64,000 nt of DNA from Nannochloropsis oceanica (GCA_004519485.1 CP038117.1:1383001-1447000), one strand, 5' to 3'; counted from the stretch's first letter, positions 20,359 through 31,526 are shown. The notes: generated by a model not told the origin, from the letters alone. Translations and numbers: made by a program.

Positions 20359-23300
20359 ATGGAAGATGGATTTCCTGTAACTGCTCAAGAGCCTCTTGCT
20401 GCTTCCGAATGCGCCCCGTCGATGACAACAGTGGCTACATCAACAACCACAGCACCAGTCGGACACGAGGAAGAGGCACCACTGCCTCCACTGCCTGAGC
20501 CTCAGGTTGGATATCAAGACATACAATTGCACCAGGAAAGGGAGGAGCAAGAGTATGAGGAGATTGAAGAGCGAGATGCACAGCAGTACGGGAATGAAGA
20601 CGCGCAGGAGCAGCAAGAGGAAGAAGAGCACCACCGGAATAACGAGGAGGAAAACAAGGATCGCGAGGATGAAGACGAGGAGGAGCACGAGCGAGAGCAC
20701 ATAGAGGATGAGGAGGAAGAACCGCTCGCTGCTGATCCCATAACATCAACGCCGGCCTCCATGAAGCAGATTCATTTGGTTTCCTCTTCCCTCCACCCGG
20801 CCGCCCGACTGCATCATGCCGCGGCCAACGTCGTATTCGACCGCTGCTTAGCGTACCTGCAAGAGCACACCTGTACTGAGGGCCTGTTCATGCTGCAGGC
20901 ATCATTGACTCGCGTGCGGCAACTGCAGCAGCGTATTTTGACAGGGGAAGTAGCGGCAGAGGGGGAGGACGATGGGCCTGAGGACGAGGGAATGGAGGGG
21001 AAGGGAGGGTGGTGGGACAATGAGCAGATAATCTCGCCGAGGCCCTTTTCCCCTGCCTCTTCCTCACCCCACGAGATGGCCACGCTGCTGCTCCAACATC
21101 TTCAGGTGCGGCCCCAGCCGATCATCCCTTCTTCCCTGTATTCCTCCCTGCTCGCTTGCTGGAGACGCATCGGAGAATCTGAAACGGGAAAAGAGAATAG
21201 CGGAGAACGAGACGAAAGAAACTCTGGATCTGTGTTAGTCCCAGCATATAATGCAGAGCGATCCGCAGTTGAAGGCCCGAGCAAGCCAGAGCAGGAGCTA
21301 TCTGAGACAGCCCCCTCGCAAGCTCCCCCTGTCGATGGCAGCACTATCTCCTCTTCTTCCGTGCCCCTAGATACGGTGGCGGAGGAGGAAAAAGGAAAGC
21401 ATGTCCTGAGGATATTTGTGGACGCATTTGACGAGAGCGATGACGAAGACCAGGATTTCATAGGTACTCACAAAGCTGAGGAAGACGAAAGCAGGAGAAG
21501 AAGAGGCCACAGTCCCTCCTCTCGCACTCCCCCAGCGGCCGCCCTCACGACCCCTCCCTCTCCTCCTCCATCCCGTACTCTCATCGCCCTCCCCCAGCTA
21601 GCCCGCGTCATTGCTCAGCTTCCGACTCAGGAGTGGAAGCAGCTAGAAAGCCTCCTCTACCTCCTCCGCCGCGTCGCCACGTCCCTCACGGAGGCTGGCC
21701 CCTGTCTCCATGATCCCACTGCCGCTGCACTCGGCTCCGTGGTGGGTCCACTGCTCTCTCGACCAGCAGGCTCAGCACACCTCTCGATCCGACATGCAAA
21801 GGACCTGCCTGTGCTGACCTCGCTTGGGGCAGCTTTGATCCAGCACGCACCTGAACTGCTGGTCCCGCGGGGGGGGGAGAACGAGGGAGAGGAGGAGGAT
21901 AGAGAGGGGGGGGTCTTACCAACCTCTTCCCCTTCGGCGAGACTGCCCCCGAAGTCGAGCACGTCTCCCTCTCAGTCCCTGCTGCAGCAACACTGCCGTC
22001 GGTCCAGCTCTCCTTTAAAGTCTCCCATGCCCGCCGCCGCTGTCTGCCTGCAACCGACGGAGAGTAATTCGTTTTCCTCACCTTCCTTGGACCCTGCTGC
22101 CGCTTTTGTCCCTGGTCTTGCTTCAGCTGGCCACTTTGACATTCAGCAGCTTAACCACGAGCAGCAGTATCAGCAGCAATTTTACCATCACCATTATCAG
22201 CAGCACCAGCTGCAGCAGGTGGTGGCACGCCAGGTGTTACACGAGCAGCTGATGCCGGCCTTGACGACTAAGCTCTTTTCGGCCCAGAAAGAAAACCTGC
22301 TTTCCCTCGGGCCTGGCCTTGTTTCTTGTCTTCCCGCTGCTGCTGTTGTCAAATTACAATCACCTTGCAGCATGCCTCACAAGCAGTTGCGGCCAAAGCA
22401 GCAGCTGCAGCGCCTGCCTTCTTCCCCCAATACCATTGCGACTTTCTCTTCTTCTTCTCCTTCTATCTCTCCTTCTATCTCTTCTTCTTCTTCTTCTTCT
22501 TCTTCTTCTTCTTCTTCTTCTTCTTCTTCTTCCTCCTCCTCCTCCTCCTCCTCCTCCTCCTCCTCCTCCTCCACCGCCTGCGGACCTGCCGCCTACACCG
22601 TCTCCCCGCACAGCCCTGAATTCGTCCCCGCGCTCTTCAGTCACCCCCTCCAAGATCCTACCCCTCCCTCCTCCCTCCTCCCTCTCTCCCTTCCTTCTCC
22701 CTTCCTCTCTCGCGCAGACCTCCTTCAGGGTTGCCAGGCGCTGCGGGACAAGATTGCGACCTTCGAGGTGCGCTTCAAGCGAGGGCATGGGGGAAGGTCG
22801 CCGAAGGGGGAGGAGCGCCTGCCTCTGGCCTCCACGTATCATTTGTATCGGCAGTGGAAGCAGGTGATCAGGGACAGGGCGGTCCAAGTCTTGCAGCGGA
22901 TGGTAAGGCGGTGGCTGGCAAGGGGCAGGAGGAAACTGGCACGAGGGAAGGGAGGGGCGACGGCAGGACCAGCAAGTGTAGCTGCAGACTCTCTGCTTGC
23001 CTCTACCCCTCCCGTGTCGGAGGTCGGCATCGTCAGCAAGAGCAGCCACAGCATCTTCGCCGGCAAGGTCAACACTACATTTTCATCATCACCTGCAGCA
23101 AAGCAGAACCCCTCGGATTCCTTGTCCTCATCATCCTCCCTCGCTGACTCTTTCCGGCCTTCGTCCGAGCTTCAGGCACTGTTGGAGGAGAAGAAGAAGA
23201 TCAAGAGGCGGCTGAAGAACTTCGACGCCTCATTTCAAGCCAAGCACGGCCGGACCCCGAGCAAGAAGGAGAAAGAGCCCGTGCGGAGCATCTACGAGAA

Positions 23301-24186
23301 GTACAACTGCCTCAAAGGTCGGATCGCAGCCTTCGAGCAGAAGGACGAGAAGAAGAAGGCGCTACTGCCGCGGGAGCGGGAGCGAGAGAGTAGCAGCAGC
23401 AGCAGCAGTAGGATCAGCAGTCTTACCCGTCCCACGCTCGCCTCCGCCTCACGGACGCGGATGACGGCAGCAAGGAGGGGGATAGAAAAGGAGGAGGAAG
23501 GTGTCGGATTGCCTCCGCAAAGTCCTCTGAGGAGCGGCAGCCCGGCCAGCAGCTTTGCCCTCTTCAGCATGCGCGACCAATCCAAGTCATTGTCGCGGAC
23601 GTCGACGATGAGGATTAGTGGCAGCAACAAGAGCTGCACCGACGAAATGGCTTCAGCTTCCCCTTCAAGCCCCATTGCTGTCGCGTCGTCAGGTGCCTGG
23701 GCTTTCCCTTCACATGTGTTGTCGACTCCTCCTCCTCTTCCCCCCCCGTCCTCCTCCTGCTCCATAAATCGCACTGCCCCCCATCTGCTCTTTGCGCAAA
23801 TCCCAAACATCGACGGAAGCCTCGCTCACAGCAAGATCAGCACTGCCAGCACCTCCAAGCAATCCACTTTTGGCTCGCCCGAAGTGTCTTGTAAGCGACC
23901 AGGAACGCGCACTGCCCTCTCATCATCTTTCCCTCCCTCTGCCCTAGGCCTGATGTCTGACGTGGATCTCCTCATCCTGGAGAAAAAGAGACTGCACGCT
24001 CACCTCCGGAAGTTTGAGCGGGCCTTTCAGACGAAGCATGGCAGGCGCGTCCAAACGGCGGGAGACATTCTGCCCGTTGATGAGGAGTACACACGCTACA
24101 AGCGGATCAAAGCGCAGCTCGCGCAATTAGGGGTGGTGGGGAGGAGAGAAAAGGGGCAAGAGAGGGCGTCAAAAGGGAAAAAATAG
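20359..24186 (+). CDS. RhoGAP-like protein with three FAM13-type repeats
   Basis: Single exon, 1,275 aa from the ATG at 20359 (an in-frame ATG at 20179 would add 60 Cys-rich residues that look untranslated). After an acidic Glu-rich region (residues 35-130), a RhoGAP-like fold is discernible: VFDRCLAYLQEHTCTEGLFM near 155-175, ATLLLQHLQVRPQPIIPSSL near 240, and LPTQEWKQLESLLYLLRRVA with LGSVVGPLLSRP near 418-465, with long inserts between. RhoGAPs speed GTP hydrolysis on Rho-family GTPases, but the usual arginine finger (GLFRxSG) reads GLFMLQA here, so GAP activity is doubtful. A poly-Ser run follows (about 705-738). The C-terminus holds three copies of a helical motif, KKxLxxxLRxFxxxFxxxHGRxPxxxxxxPVxxxYxxYxxLKxxL, near 790, 940 and 1,202, as in the FAM13 C-terminus. 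Convergent with CTNNBL1. Confidence 0.7.
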   Translation: MEDGFPVTAQEPLAASECAPSMTTVATSTTTAPVGHEEEAPLPPLPEPQVGYQDIQLHQEREEQEYEEIEERDAQQYGNEDAQEQQEEEEHHRNNEEENKDREDEDEEEHEREHIEDEEEEPLAADPITSTPASMKQIHLVSSSLHPAARLHHAAANVVFDRCLAYLQEHTCTEGLFMLQASLTRVRQLQQRILTGEVAAEGEDDGPEDEGMEGKGGWWDNEQIISPRPFSPASSSPHEMATLLLQHLQVRPQPIIPSSLYSSLLACWRRIGESETGKENSGERDERNSGSVLVPAYNAERSAVEGPSKPEQELSETAPSQAPPVDGSTISSSSVPLDTVAEEEKGKHVLRIFVDAFDESDDEDQDFIGTHKAEEDESRRRRGHSPSSRTPPAAALTTPPSPPPSRTLIALPQLARVIAQLPTQEWKQLESLLYLLRRVATSLTEAGPCLHDPTAAALGSVVGPLLSRPAGSAHLSIRHAKDLPVLTSLGAALIQHAPELLVPRGGENEGEEEDREGGVLPTSSPSARLPPKSSTSPSQSLLQQHCRRSSSPLKSPMPAAAVCLQPTESNSFSSPSLDPAAAFVPGLASAGHFDIQQLNHEQQYQQQFYHHHYQQHQLQQVVARQVLHEQLMPALTTKLFSAQKENLLSLGPGLVSCLPAAAVVKLQSPCSMPHKQLRPKQQLQRLPSSPNTIATFSSSSPSISPSISSSSSSSSSSSSSSSSSSSSSSSSSSSSSSSTACGPAAYTVSPHSPEFVPALFSHPLQDPTPPSSLLPLSLPSPFLSRADLLQGCQALRDKIATFEVRFKRGHGGRSPKGEERLPLASTYHLYRQWKQVIRDRAVQVLQRMVRRWLARGRRKLARGKGGATAGPASVAADSLLASTPPVSEVGIVSKSSHSIFAGKVNTTFSSSPAAKQNPSDSLSSSSSLADSFRPSSELQALLEEKKKIKRRLKNFDASFQAKHGRTPSKKEKEPVRSIYEKYNCLKGRIAAFEQKDEKKKALLPRERERESSSSSSSRISSLTRPTLASASRTRMTAARRGIEKEEEGVGLPPQSPLRSGSPASSFALFSMRDQSKSLSRTSTMRISGSNKSCTDEMASASPSSPIAVASSGAWAFPSHVLSTPPPLPPPSSSCSINRTAPHLLFAQIPNIDGSLAHSKISTASTSKQSTFGSPEVSCKRPGTRTALSSSFPPSALGLMSDVDLLILEKKRLHAHLRKFERAFQTKHGRRVQTAGDILPVDEEYTRYKRIKAQLAQLGVVGRREKGQERASKGKK
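22481..22572 (+). repeat. In-frame TTC/TCC microsatellite encoding poly-Ser
   Basis: About 17 CTT/TTC-type triplets followed by about 13 TCC triplets, read in frame as a serine run within the RhoGAP-like protein. Likely length-variable. Confidence 0.9.
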
Positions 24187-24389
24187 ACAGAAAGGCTTAC
24201 TGCCGATAGAGCTTCAAATTTATATTTACCAGCTCGACAAGAGCGAGACCGATTGATCCATCTACTTTTATAGATAAACTCAATACAAAGAACAAGTAAC
24301 ACTCCTAGGCCTAGGCTTTCTGGTGCATGGCTGTACACGTTTCGATACTTTGTGTACTTGTCTTCTACTTTCCCATTACTTCACCTGCG
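24187..24389. other. Convergent 3' region
   Basis: 203 bp between the stop codons of the RhoGAP-like gene and CTNNBL1; room only for the two 3' ends. Confidence 0.4.
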
Positions 24390-27300
24390 TCATGCCTCCT
24401 TGGCCATCTCCTCCCTTACCTCGGCCTCCTCTTCCTCCTTCTCTTTGTCCTCATGCTTCTCTCCCTTCTTCCTTTTCCCGTCTTCATCAGAGCCCCCCCC
24501 CCCACTCACCTCCCGTTCTACCCCCTCCTCTCCATCCTCATCTTCCCCCTCCTCCCCCTCTCCTACCATTCCCCCATCCGCCGCCTCTAGGTGCGCCGCC
24601 CAGAACCGCAACCGCCGCCGCTGCCTGGCCGCCCCCCCTCCCTCCGCCACCGCCCCCTCCACGTCCTCCCCTACCGACAAGGCGTACTCCCTCAGCACGT
24701 CGGCAACCTCCCCAAGGCCCTCCCTGCCCTCCATCTTCATCCTTTTCCTCAGCCGCTCCTGCCCCTCCAACGACCTGCTGTAGACAAAGCCAAGAACCAC
24801 GGCCACCCGCTGCAGCATGTAGAGTCCCGCGTCCATCAGTCGCGCCAAGCGAGTCTCCCTTTTCTCCTCAGCATCGTCCTCCCGCTCATCCAACTGCTCC
24901 CCAGTGCCGTCCTCGTCTTGCGCTGCCAGCCGGAGACGAGCGCGTTCCACCTGGAAATGGACAAAGAGGAGATCATAGAAAGCGGGGTGGACGGTAGGGT
25001 GAGAGGGAGGGTTGTTTGGGTCAGTGAGCCGGCTGACCTGCCATTTTCCCCTCGGACAAAATCCACTCTTCACCCTCCAGCACTCCCGCCCTCCCGCCGT
25101 CCTACCCCCCCCCTCTCTCACCTTGTCCTGGTACTTGACAAAGAGCTCCACGGCCCGGTCAACCTTCTCGCCCCCTCCCTCCACGAATTTGCTCAGCAAC
25201 CGCGCCTCCTCCACCTCGTGCTTCCGTTTCCCCTCCCTCCCGCCCTCCTTCGCCTCCTCCACCGCCCCCTCCTCCGACAGGACCATCAAGTGCAAGCACA
25301 GGGACGCCACCAGGCTCACCACCTGCAAGAAAGGACGGAGGGGGGTACGTAGGGGTAGAGGTGAATGATCCTTAGCGTACATTCGCAGGATAAAGCGATT
25401 AGGAAGGAGGGTGGAAGGAGGGATTGGTTAAGTCAAGAACGGAGGAGGGGACGGAGGCGTATACCTGCTCTATCAGCGCCTCTTTCTCCCCTTGCCGTTT
25501 GCCTTTGAGAGCGGAGCCCCACCCCCTGCCCATGTAGAGGGGGAAAAGTGCCTTGAGCCCGCCCAATTCGATCAGCTTCTCGCAGTTGGGCACCTGGAAG
25601 GCGGGAGAAAGGGAGGGAGGGAGGGAGGGCGATGGGGTATGAGGGAAGAAAACCCGTGCCATTGGACCACAAAGATGAAGGAATACATAGGCCACGAGGG
25701 CAGGAAGGAGAAAAGGGAGGTCAGGCAGGGAGAGAAAGAGGGAGGGAGCGACGCACCGAGTTGAGACAGGCGGAGTCGAGCGCCTTGAGTGCACCCAAGA
25801 AGCCGCCTTTGCGTTCTCGGATGCATCGGAGGAGGAGGTCCAGGCCTTCGCTCTGTCCAAGTCGGAAACGGAGAGATCAAGATAGAGGGAGAAAGAGAGA
25901 GACGGACAGGGATATATAATTCAGAATCGGTTCCATTGATTCCCTTGTTCTCTCCCTCCCTCCCTTCCTTCCCCCTCTCTGAGCATACCTGCCGGAAGCG
26001 TGCCTGGTTCTCAGCCACGAGCAGGCACGAGCAGAGGCAGTTGAACAGATTCTCGATGCACTCCTTCTCTTCGGGACTGGCGGCCTCGCGGCGACGGTAG
26101 TAGGCAATGGCTGTGGGAGAAAGGGTGGGATGGAGGGTGGGAGGAAGGAAGGGAGGGAGGGAGGGCGTCAGTACACTGACATGATCATGCCACCATCTGG
26201 CTGCCGAGTTTATGCCGTCTTGTTCGACAGAGCCGCATTGATATAGAGGGGGGATGTAATATGTATATTATATATAATATATATAAAATGTGTGGGGGGG
26301 AGGAAGAAATCAAAGGAGGAAGGGATAAAGGGATGGAGGGAGGCCTTGCCTTGCAGAAGGGTGTCCATGCCGTTGAGCCCACTCAGCTGGCCCAGGCGTC
26401 GCTGGTTCTCCGAGTCCGCCGCCAGGAGGATGGAGAGCAGCTCGGCGCAGTAAGCCTGAGGAGAGGAAAGGGAGAGCCCGCGAGAGGGAGGGAGGGAGGG
26501 AGGGAGGGAGGGAGGGAGGGAGGGAGAGTCGAGAGAAGAACCAGAGAGGCCGCAGGAGGAAGACTGCAAGGAAGGAAAGGGGAGAAGGGGGAGCGGGAGT
26601 GAGGCATGTACCTTGACTTCGTCAAAGCGCTTGGCCTTGACTCGGGTGAGGAGGACGCGGAGGAGGGAGGTTTTGTCGCAGATGACGGAGGCCAGGGACG
26701 GCCGGACGGTCACCAGGCTCTCGATTACCTGAGGGAAGGAGGGAGGGAAGGGGGAAAGAGGCAAGAAGGGCGAGAGGGAGGGTGAATAGCCCGTCAAAGG
26801 AGTGGGATCGGATAACCCTTAGTCCTCCAGCTCTCTGTCTCTCCTTCCCTCCCTCCCCGCTTGACCAGACCTGCAGGGTGTGGATGACGCCCTTCACGTC
26901 CTCCTCCCGGCCCTCATCCATCCGCTGCAGGTTCTGAACGAGCAGCTCCAGCCCATTCTTCTCCACCAGCGCCTCGACGAGGGTCCCTGCCTCCTTCTCG
27001 GCCTCCAGGACCACGTCTGGCTCCGTTAGCTCGGCCAGGCAGCCTAGCGCGCAGATGCTGGGGTAGGGAGGGAGGGAGGGAGGGAGACGCGGTTGGTAGG
27101 GGTGGAAACTCGTTGTTTGTTTGGAGCTAATGTTTAAAAGTGGTCGATACCTGGGCGTCTAACGAGCAGGCAGGAGGCGCAGGGGGTGCACGCCAATGAA
27201 AAAGAAAACGTCGGAAATTGATGGAAGGAGGGAGGGAGGGAAGGAGGGAGGGGCGGACCTACCTGATGTCCGTGTTCTCGTGCGTGACGAGGCCGAGGAG

Positions 27301-28676
27301 GCTGTTGGCGACGTCCAGCTTGACTAGCTCAGGGTAAAGAGCGGGGGCAGCAGCAACGGCCTCGAAGAGGAGGGGAGGTAGAAGAGAGGGAAGGAGAAAG
27401 GGAGGGATGACTAGGTATCCATGCGTTCCGAGGCGTGGCAAGCAAAAACAAGAGGGAAAGAGAAAGGAGAGTGTATCTCCTTACCTTGAACTGTCCAATT
27501 TCCTCGTACAGCTCAAGCTCAGAGTCCAGGAATTTGGCGGGCTCGTCTGCGAATTTGACGCGCTTGAGCAGGTTGGCCTGGGAAATGAGGATGGGAAGAA
27601 GGGAGGGATGGAAGAAGGGAGGGAGGGAGGGAGGTGGAAGTCAGAGGCGCAATCAGGGTGAATGCATCGCAGGCACCATGACGACGGCATCCATGTCATC
27701 CATCTGCCTCTTTGGTCTCCCATCACGCTTCTGCCCCCGCCCTCGCCCCCTCCTCCTCTTTTGCTGCCCCCATTTTATCAAGACCTGGATCTTTCTCTCC
27801 AGCCCCAAGAAGAGCTTCTTTACGCCAGGCAGATCCAGCTCCACCACGTCCTGCTGCTTGTCGGCAGCCTCCAGGATTTTCTGAGGGAAAGAATAGGAGA
27901 GAGAAAAGCAGTGGCTTAGATGAAATAAGTGCCCCAGATCATTTGTCGCTTCCTCTCTTCCCCTCTCACCCTCCCTTCCTCCCCACCTTGATTGTCTCCT
28001 CATCAATCTCATCGCTTTCCAGTGCCTTGCGCAAGAAAGCATCCTCATCCTCCTCCTCATCCTCGTCCTCTTCCTCCCCTTCCAATCCACCTGTCGCAAG
28101 CCCCCCCCCATCTGCCGTCTTTCTCCGCTTGTTCGCCCCGCGGGCGTCTTGGGGAAGCAGCCCGGCGTCTCTGGCCTGGGTATGCGGTAACGTAACGGTA
28201 TGACATACGTGTCGTTATGGATGTAGTTTATTTCATATACGCTACATGAACCTCATGCCTTCTCCCTTTTTGTTCACTTCCTCCCGTCCGAGCCATCTCC
28301 TTACCTTTTTCATCTCGTAGGCGTCTTCATAGTAGCCGACACCTCTCGGCCCCCGCTTGAAGGCCATGCCCGGTCTCGGGCCCTGGAAGGTCTTGGAGGG
28401 CTGGAAGAGCTGGGCGGCTCCCTTATCTTTAAGCTGATAGGATGGCAGGGACGTACTGATATGCGAAGAGGAGATGAGAGAAGAGGAGGAAAATTGTGAG
28501 GCATCGTGGGAGAATGGGAGGAGGGGTGCGTGATCAAGAGGCAGATAAGGTGATGGATTGGTAACGAAGGAAAAGACAAAGAGAACGCGTGAAAGACGAC
28601 AGCAAAATCGAGAGAATGAGGCACACATATGCACGTACCTGGAGGGCTCCAGCATGCGTTCAAAGTGATCGTCCAT
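24390..28676 (-). CDS. CTNNBL1: Beta-catenin-like protein 1 (spliceosome-associated)
   Basis: Armadillo-like protein of the Prp19/CDC5L spliceosomal assembly in the nucleus. Fourteen exons: 28639-28676, 28305-28455, 27987-28175, 27785-27880, 27485-27577, 27263-27360, 26871-27057, 26612-26728, 26350-26455, 25989-26110, 25757-25852, 25465-25593, 25122-25322, 24390-24950, giving 727 aa. Family landmarks in order: FKRGPRGVGYYEDAYE, an acidic linker, DLPGVKKLFLGLERKI, KFADEPAKFLDSELELYEEI, ELVKLDVANSLLGLVTHENT, GLELLVQNLQRMDE, YCAELLSILLAADSENQRRL, ENLFNCLCSCLLVAENQARF, LGGLKALFPLYMG, RLMDAGLYMLQRVAVVLGF and EVADVLREYALSVG. The C-terminus adds a charged tail of about 75 residues (Gly, Glu, Lys) beyond the usual end. 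The ninth intron uses a GC donor, and two donors (after 27785 and 26871) are GTCT-type, chosen because they keep the frame and the family alignment. Confidence 0.9.
26484..26527. repeat. (GGGA)n microsatellite in a CTNNBL1 intron
   Basis: Eleven or so GAGG/GGGA units in the intron between exons ending 26612 and starting 26455; shorter runs lie in neighbouring introns. Confidence 0.9.
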
Positions 28677-29548
28677 GGTTGCTGAGTGCTGGAGCTACTG
28701 CAGCAAGGGGATGATGGTACTCTGAGGAGGGAGGAAGCTGCTATGTGGTTTATTGTAACCGACAGATGCCCTGGCCGTCAGCCGCGTCTGTGCCTGTTTG
28801 TTTCAGGAGTGGTGGTCATCATATCTGACTTGTTGCGGTAATTGTGCCCATAGTGTAGCAAGCACAAGTGGCATGAACATATAGGGGGGTCCTGCGGACC
28901 GAATCTCATTGCGTTTGTTCATTACTTTATGCTTCACTTCCCTTAACCCAGGACGGATTCTGAAGAAAGATGGGAAAAGCTATGCCTACCTCACCAGAAT
29001 GAGATTGGCTGATCAACACCACGACGCTCAGCCCTAACATATGTGGCCGTCCTGATTTTTTTTTTTTTGAATGGCTCTCGCCGCCATACAACATGCTTCA
29101 GGAGCATTTCCGGCGTCCGACTAAACTGCCAAACCTAAGCAACGGTGGCCCTGCACAATTGCACTTCTGACTTATTTTCAAGACATGTACTGCGTTCACA
29201 AGTTTATCTTATTCATTTTACACTTGCATCTTCCTCTTTTTTGCTCTGCCCCATGAGTTTAGTGCATGGGCACATAAACGTCTGAATGGGGTATTCCTGG
29301 ATAATAAGTGGCGCAAGTAAAATAAATTGAGGAAACACAAGCAGAAATCAGACTTACACTTCAAGTGAGCATCAGATCAGCAGGTAGGTGCTCCATGTAT
29401 CACTGCACCTTTTTCTGCGCCAGGTGGGCAACTACACAAAAAGGTACATGCTATTGGATGTTTTCCATCTATTACATGTCGCCTCAACTTGACATCCTTA
29501 ACCTCATAAATTTTACCCGACTTTATCTCATCTTACTCCTTCTCATCG
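28677..29548. other. Intergenic, AT-richer, no gene seen
   Basis: 870 bp between the CTNNBL1 start and the LEA2-like stop. It should hold the CTNNBL1 promoter. A T9-10 run occurs at about 29059. An open frame at 29365-29661 (plus) shows nothing recognisable. Confidence 0.4.
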
Positions 29549-30511
29549 TTACAAAAAAGTGCCCATGCAATCTGAGATTGTTTCTTTGCTGCCGTCCCGC
29601 CTGGTTGGTTCTCCCCAAAGAATGGATATATAGCAGTCTACTTGAAAAACGCGAACAATAGGCACAAAACCCAAAGCTTTAACACGTAGCCGCAGCGTAG
29701 TGGTGAAATCTAGAAATGTGGCGTTGCCCTTGAGCACTGCTGTCATTAATTCAGGACCCCCAGGAAGCTTTCCAAGATTTTTAAAAATCAAGTCGGAGTA
29801 GATAATATGGCCTTCCTCGTGGGAGTGGAGGTAGATGCGTGGCACCGGAGCTCTGACGAGAGGATAGAGTGTCCGCGTTTCATTGGTTCTGTCAATGTAT
29901 GAGATGGTTGTGGTAGTGGGTGATGCAGTAATGGGGAAGATATTGGGATTGTCGAGGCTGAGGGTGGTGCGGAGAGGGACGTTGCCCTGCGTGTCAGCCA
30001 AGGTGGAGACCAGGGGAGTCACGCCCGTCACGGAAAAGTGGACGTTCTTGAGGCCAAAGCCATAGATGATGGAAACTGTAAGCAGGATAACAAAGAGGAA
30101 GAGGATAAGCCACAAGCTTCCGCACAAGAGCCGATACTGCCATTTGGGTAAGTGGTGCAGGCGCTCGTTGATGCCGTCGACGACCGAATGGACGCTCGAG
30201 GACACGGAGAACGAGACAGGCGACGGGAAGTGTTCATCCTCATTGATATCATCCCTCTCGAGTACCACATCCTCATCATTTTCATTTTTCTTACTACTGA
30301 TGTCATTAGGCATCGGATGGGTGCTGAACGTGATGTGTGGGGGCGGCAGCAAGAAACTGCGCCCACCCTCCTCGAGCTGCAGAGGTGGAAGCTGTTGTTG
30401 TAGTGGCTGCGACGGTGGAGAGGGTTGCTGTTGTATTTCAGCGCTGCCAAAGTTAAGGATTCCACGCCGGCTGCTGCTGGATCGGCGGAACAGATCCCGC
30501 CACCATCCCAT
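29549..30511 (-). CDS. LEA2/NHL-like single-pass membrane protein
   Basis: Single exon, 320 aa from the only ATG in the frame (30511). A disordered Ser/Pro/Gln-rich N-terminus of about 125 residues is followed by one strong membrane span (SLWLILFLFVILLTVSIIYGF, about residues 132-152). The C-terminal domain (KNVHFSVTGVTPLVSTLADT, TTLSLDNPNIFPI, GKLPGGPELMTAVLKGNATF) has the alternating beta pattern of the LEA_2/WHy domain found in plant NDR1/HIN1-like proteins and in many algae, where it sits outside the membrane. Cellular membrane and role are unknown. The frame remains open upstream to 30631, so an additional 5' exon cannot be excluded. Divergent from the small membrane protein at 30911. 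Confidence 0.6.
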   Translation of the reverse strand: MGWWRDLFRRSSSSRRGILNFGSAEIQQQPSPPSQPLQQQLPPLQLEEGGRSFLLPPPHITFSTHPMPNDISSKKNENDEDVVLERDDINEDEHFPSPVSFSVSSSVHSVVDGINERLHHLPKWQYRLLCGSLWLILFLFVILLTVSIIYGFGLKNVHFSVTGVTPLVSTLADTQGNVPLRTTLSLDNPNIFPITASPTTTTISYIDRTNETRTLYPLVRAPVPRIYLHSHEEGHIIYSDLIFKNLGKLPGGPELMTAVLKGNATFLDFTTTLRLRVKALGFVPIVRVFQVDCYISILWGEPTRRDGSKETISDCMGTFL

Positions 30512-30910
30512 ACTTTGCGGTGCCGCGTTGGAGGGTACGATGTGAGGCGCTGTGTCCAGGTGGGAGGTTAAAAACGGAGAGTTCCACGCAGGTGTAATGC
30601 CATGAGACGACACAATAACATAGGTATGCAAGAAACAGGCAGAGATGCGTAAAACTCACGTGATGTGCACGACAACAAAGGGTATACCTGGCTCTCGGCG
30701 GGGATGGAAAACAATTTCCTGACTTGAGCTTTCGCTGCTGCCGGCTTGGCGATCGACAAGCAGCACGCAGTTACCGAGTCAGTGGATGTATATTGCTTAT
30801 ACTGTACATTGGAGACTCATTTTAAGCATAACACACACTCCTCATGTCTCCTGTGTAAATATTACAGGCGCTGATCCAACCGAGGATAACGCAGGTGAGA
30901 CCTTCGACAG
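30512..30910. promoter_or_regulatory. Shared upstream region of two divergent membrane-protein genes
   Basis: 400 bp between divergent ATGs. Presumed bidirectional promoter region; no specific motif assigned. Confidence 0.3.
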
Positions 30911-31327
30911 ATGCCACCGCCGTGGAAGCAAGTAGTGCCCGTCATCGCCTTGTTTGGCTTGTACGGGGCATGGGTGTTGCGGGACAGGTCAGTGAAAAAG
31001 GAGGGGATTCATTAACGTACTGCTTTCAATAATTTGTATCCTGGAGGAATGGCGATTGGAGGGCGGGAATAAGGAGAGAGTGTAAGAGATGGGGAATTCG
31101 GAACCATTATGGCAGACGTCGGAGAAGAGGGAGACGCGAGCGCCAAACATCTTAGCATCATCGACACATCTCTCTCCATTGTTGCCTCCATCTACAGGTT
31201 TGACCACCATATTGTCATGCGAGAAGAGATCAAGGAGGACAGGCGGCGGCAAAAACGAGAGGCGAGACTAGAAACTGCGAGAAGAGGGGCGGAAGCAGCA
31301 GCAACTGAAGAAATTAACAAAGAATAA
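30911..31327 (+). CDS. Small single-pass membrane protein, unknown
   Basis: Two exons, 30911-30987 and 31198-31327, joined by a GT-AG intron with a good pyrimidine tract, encode 68 aa. The N-terminal MPPPWKQVVPVIALFGLYG is a membrane anchor, followed by WVLRDRFDHH and a strongly charged helix (EEIKEDRRRQKREARL). This anchor-plus-charged-helix layout is common among small mitochondrial inner-membrane assembly factors, but I cannot name a family. The alternative is a single-exon 72-aa reading starting at 31109, which lacks the anchor and keeps the same C-terminus; I prefer the spliced form because both splice sites are strong and the frame is kept. Confidence 0.55.
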
Positions 31328-31526
31328 TACTCAATATCAGGAACCTTTCTTGAAACACGCCTCATCTCTATTGTAGGCACGAAGATGGCGTGCACCTTCG
31401 AATTCTGCAATTAATCGTATGTTCATTGTATGGATTTCCTAGATCTCTTTCCATGGGTAGGGATTCTCCAAACCCTCTTCTCTTCTACTTGCAGACCCTT
31501 TCGTCCCTCCAAAAATTCTTTCGAGG

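Noticed and set aside
22319-22867. Leu- and Pro-rich plus-strand frame and a Glu/Arg-rich minus-strand frame
   Set aside because: Other-frame readings of the TTC/TCC microsatellite inside the RhoGAP-like gene.
24323-25382. Several long plus-strand Pro-rich frames
   Set aside because: They oppose the last exons of CTNNBL1, whose frame gives family-matching sequence and clean splice sites.
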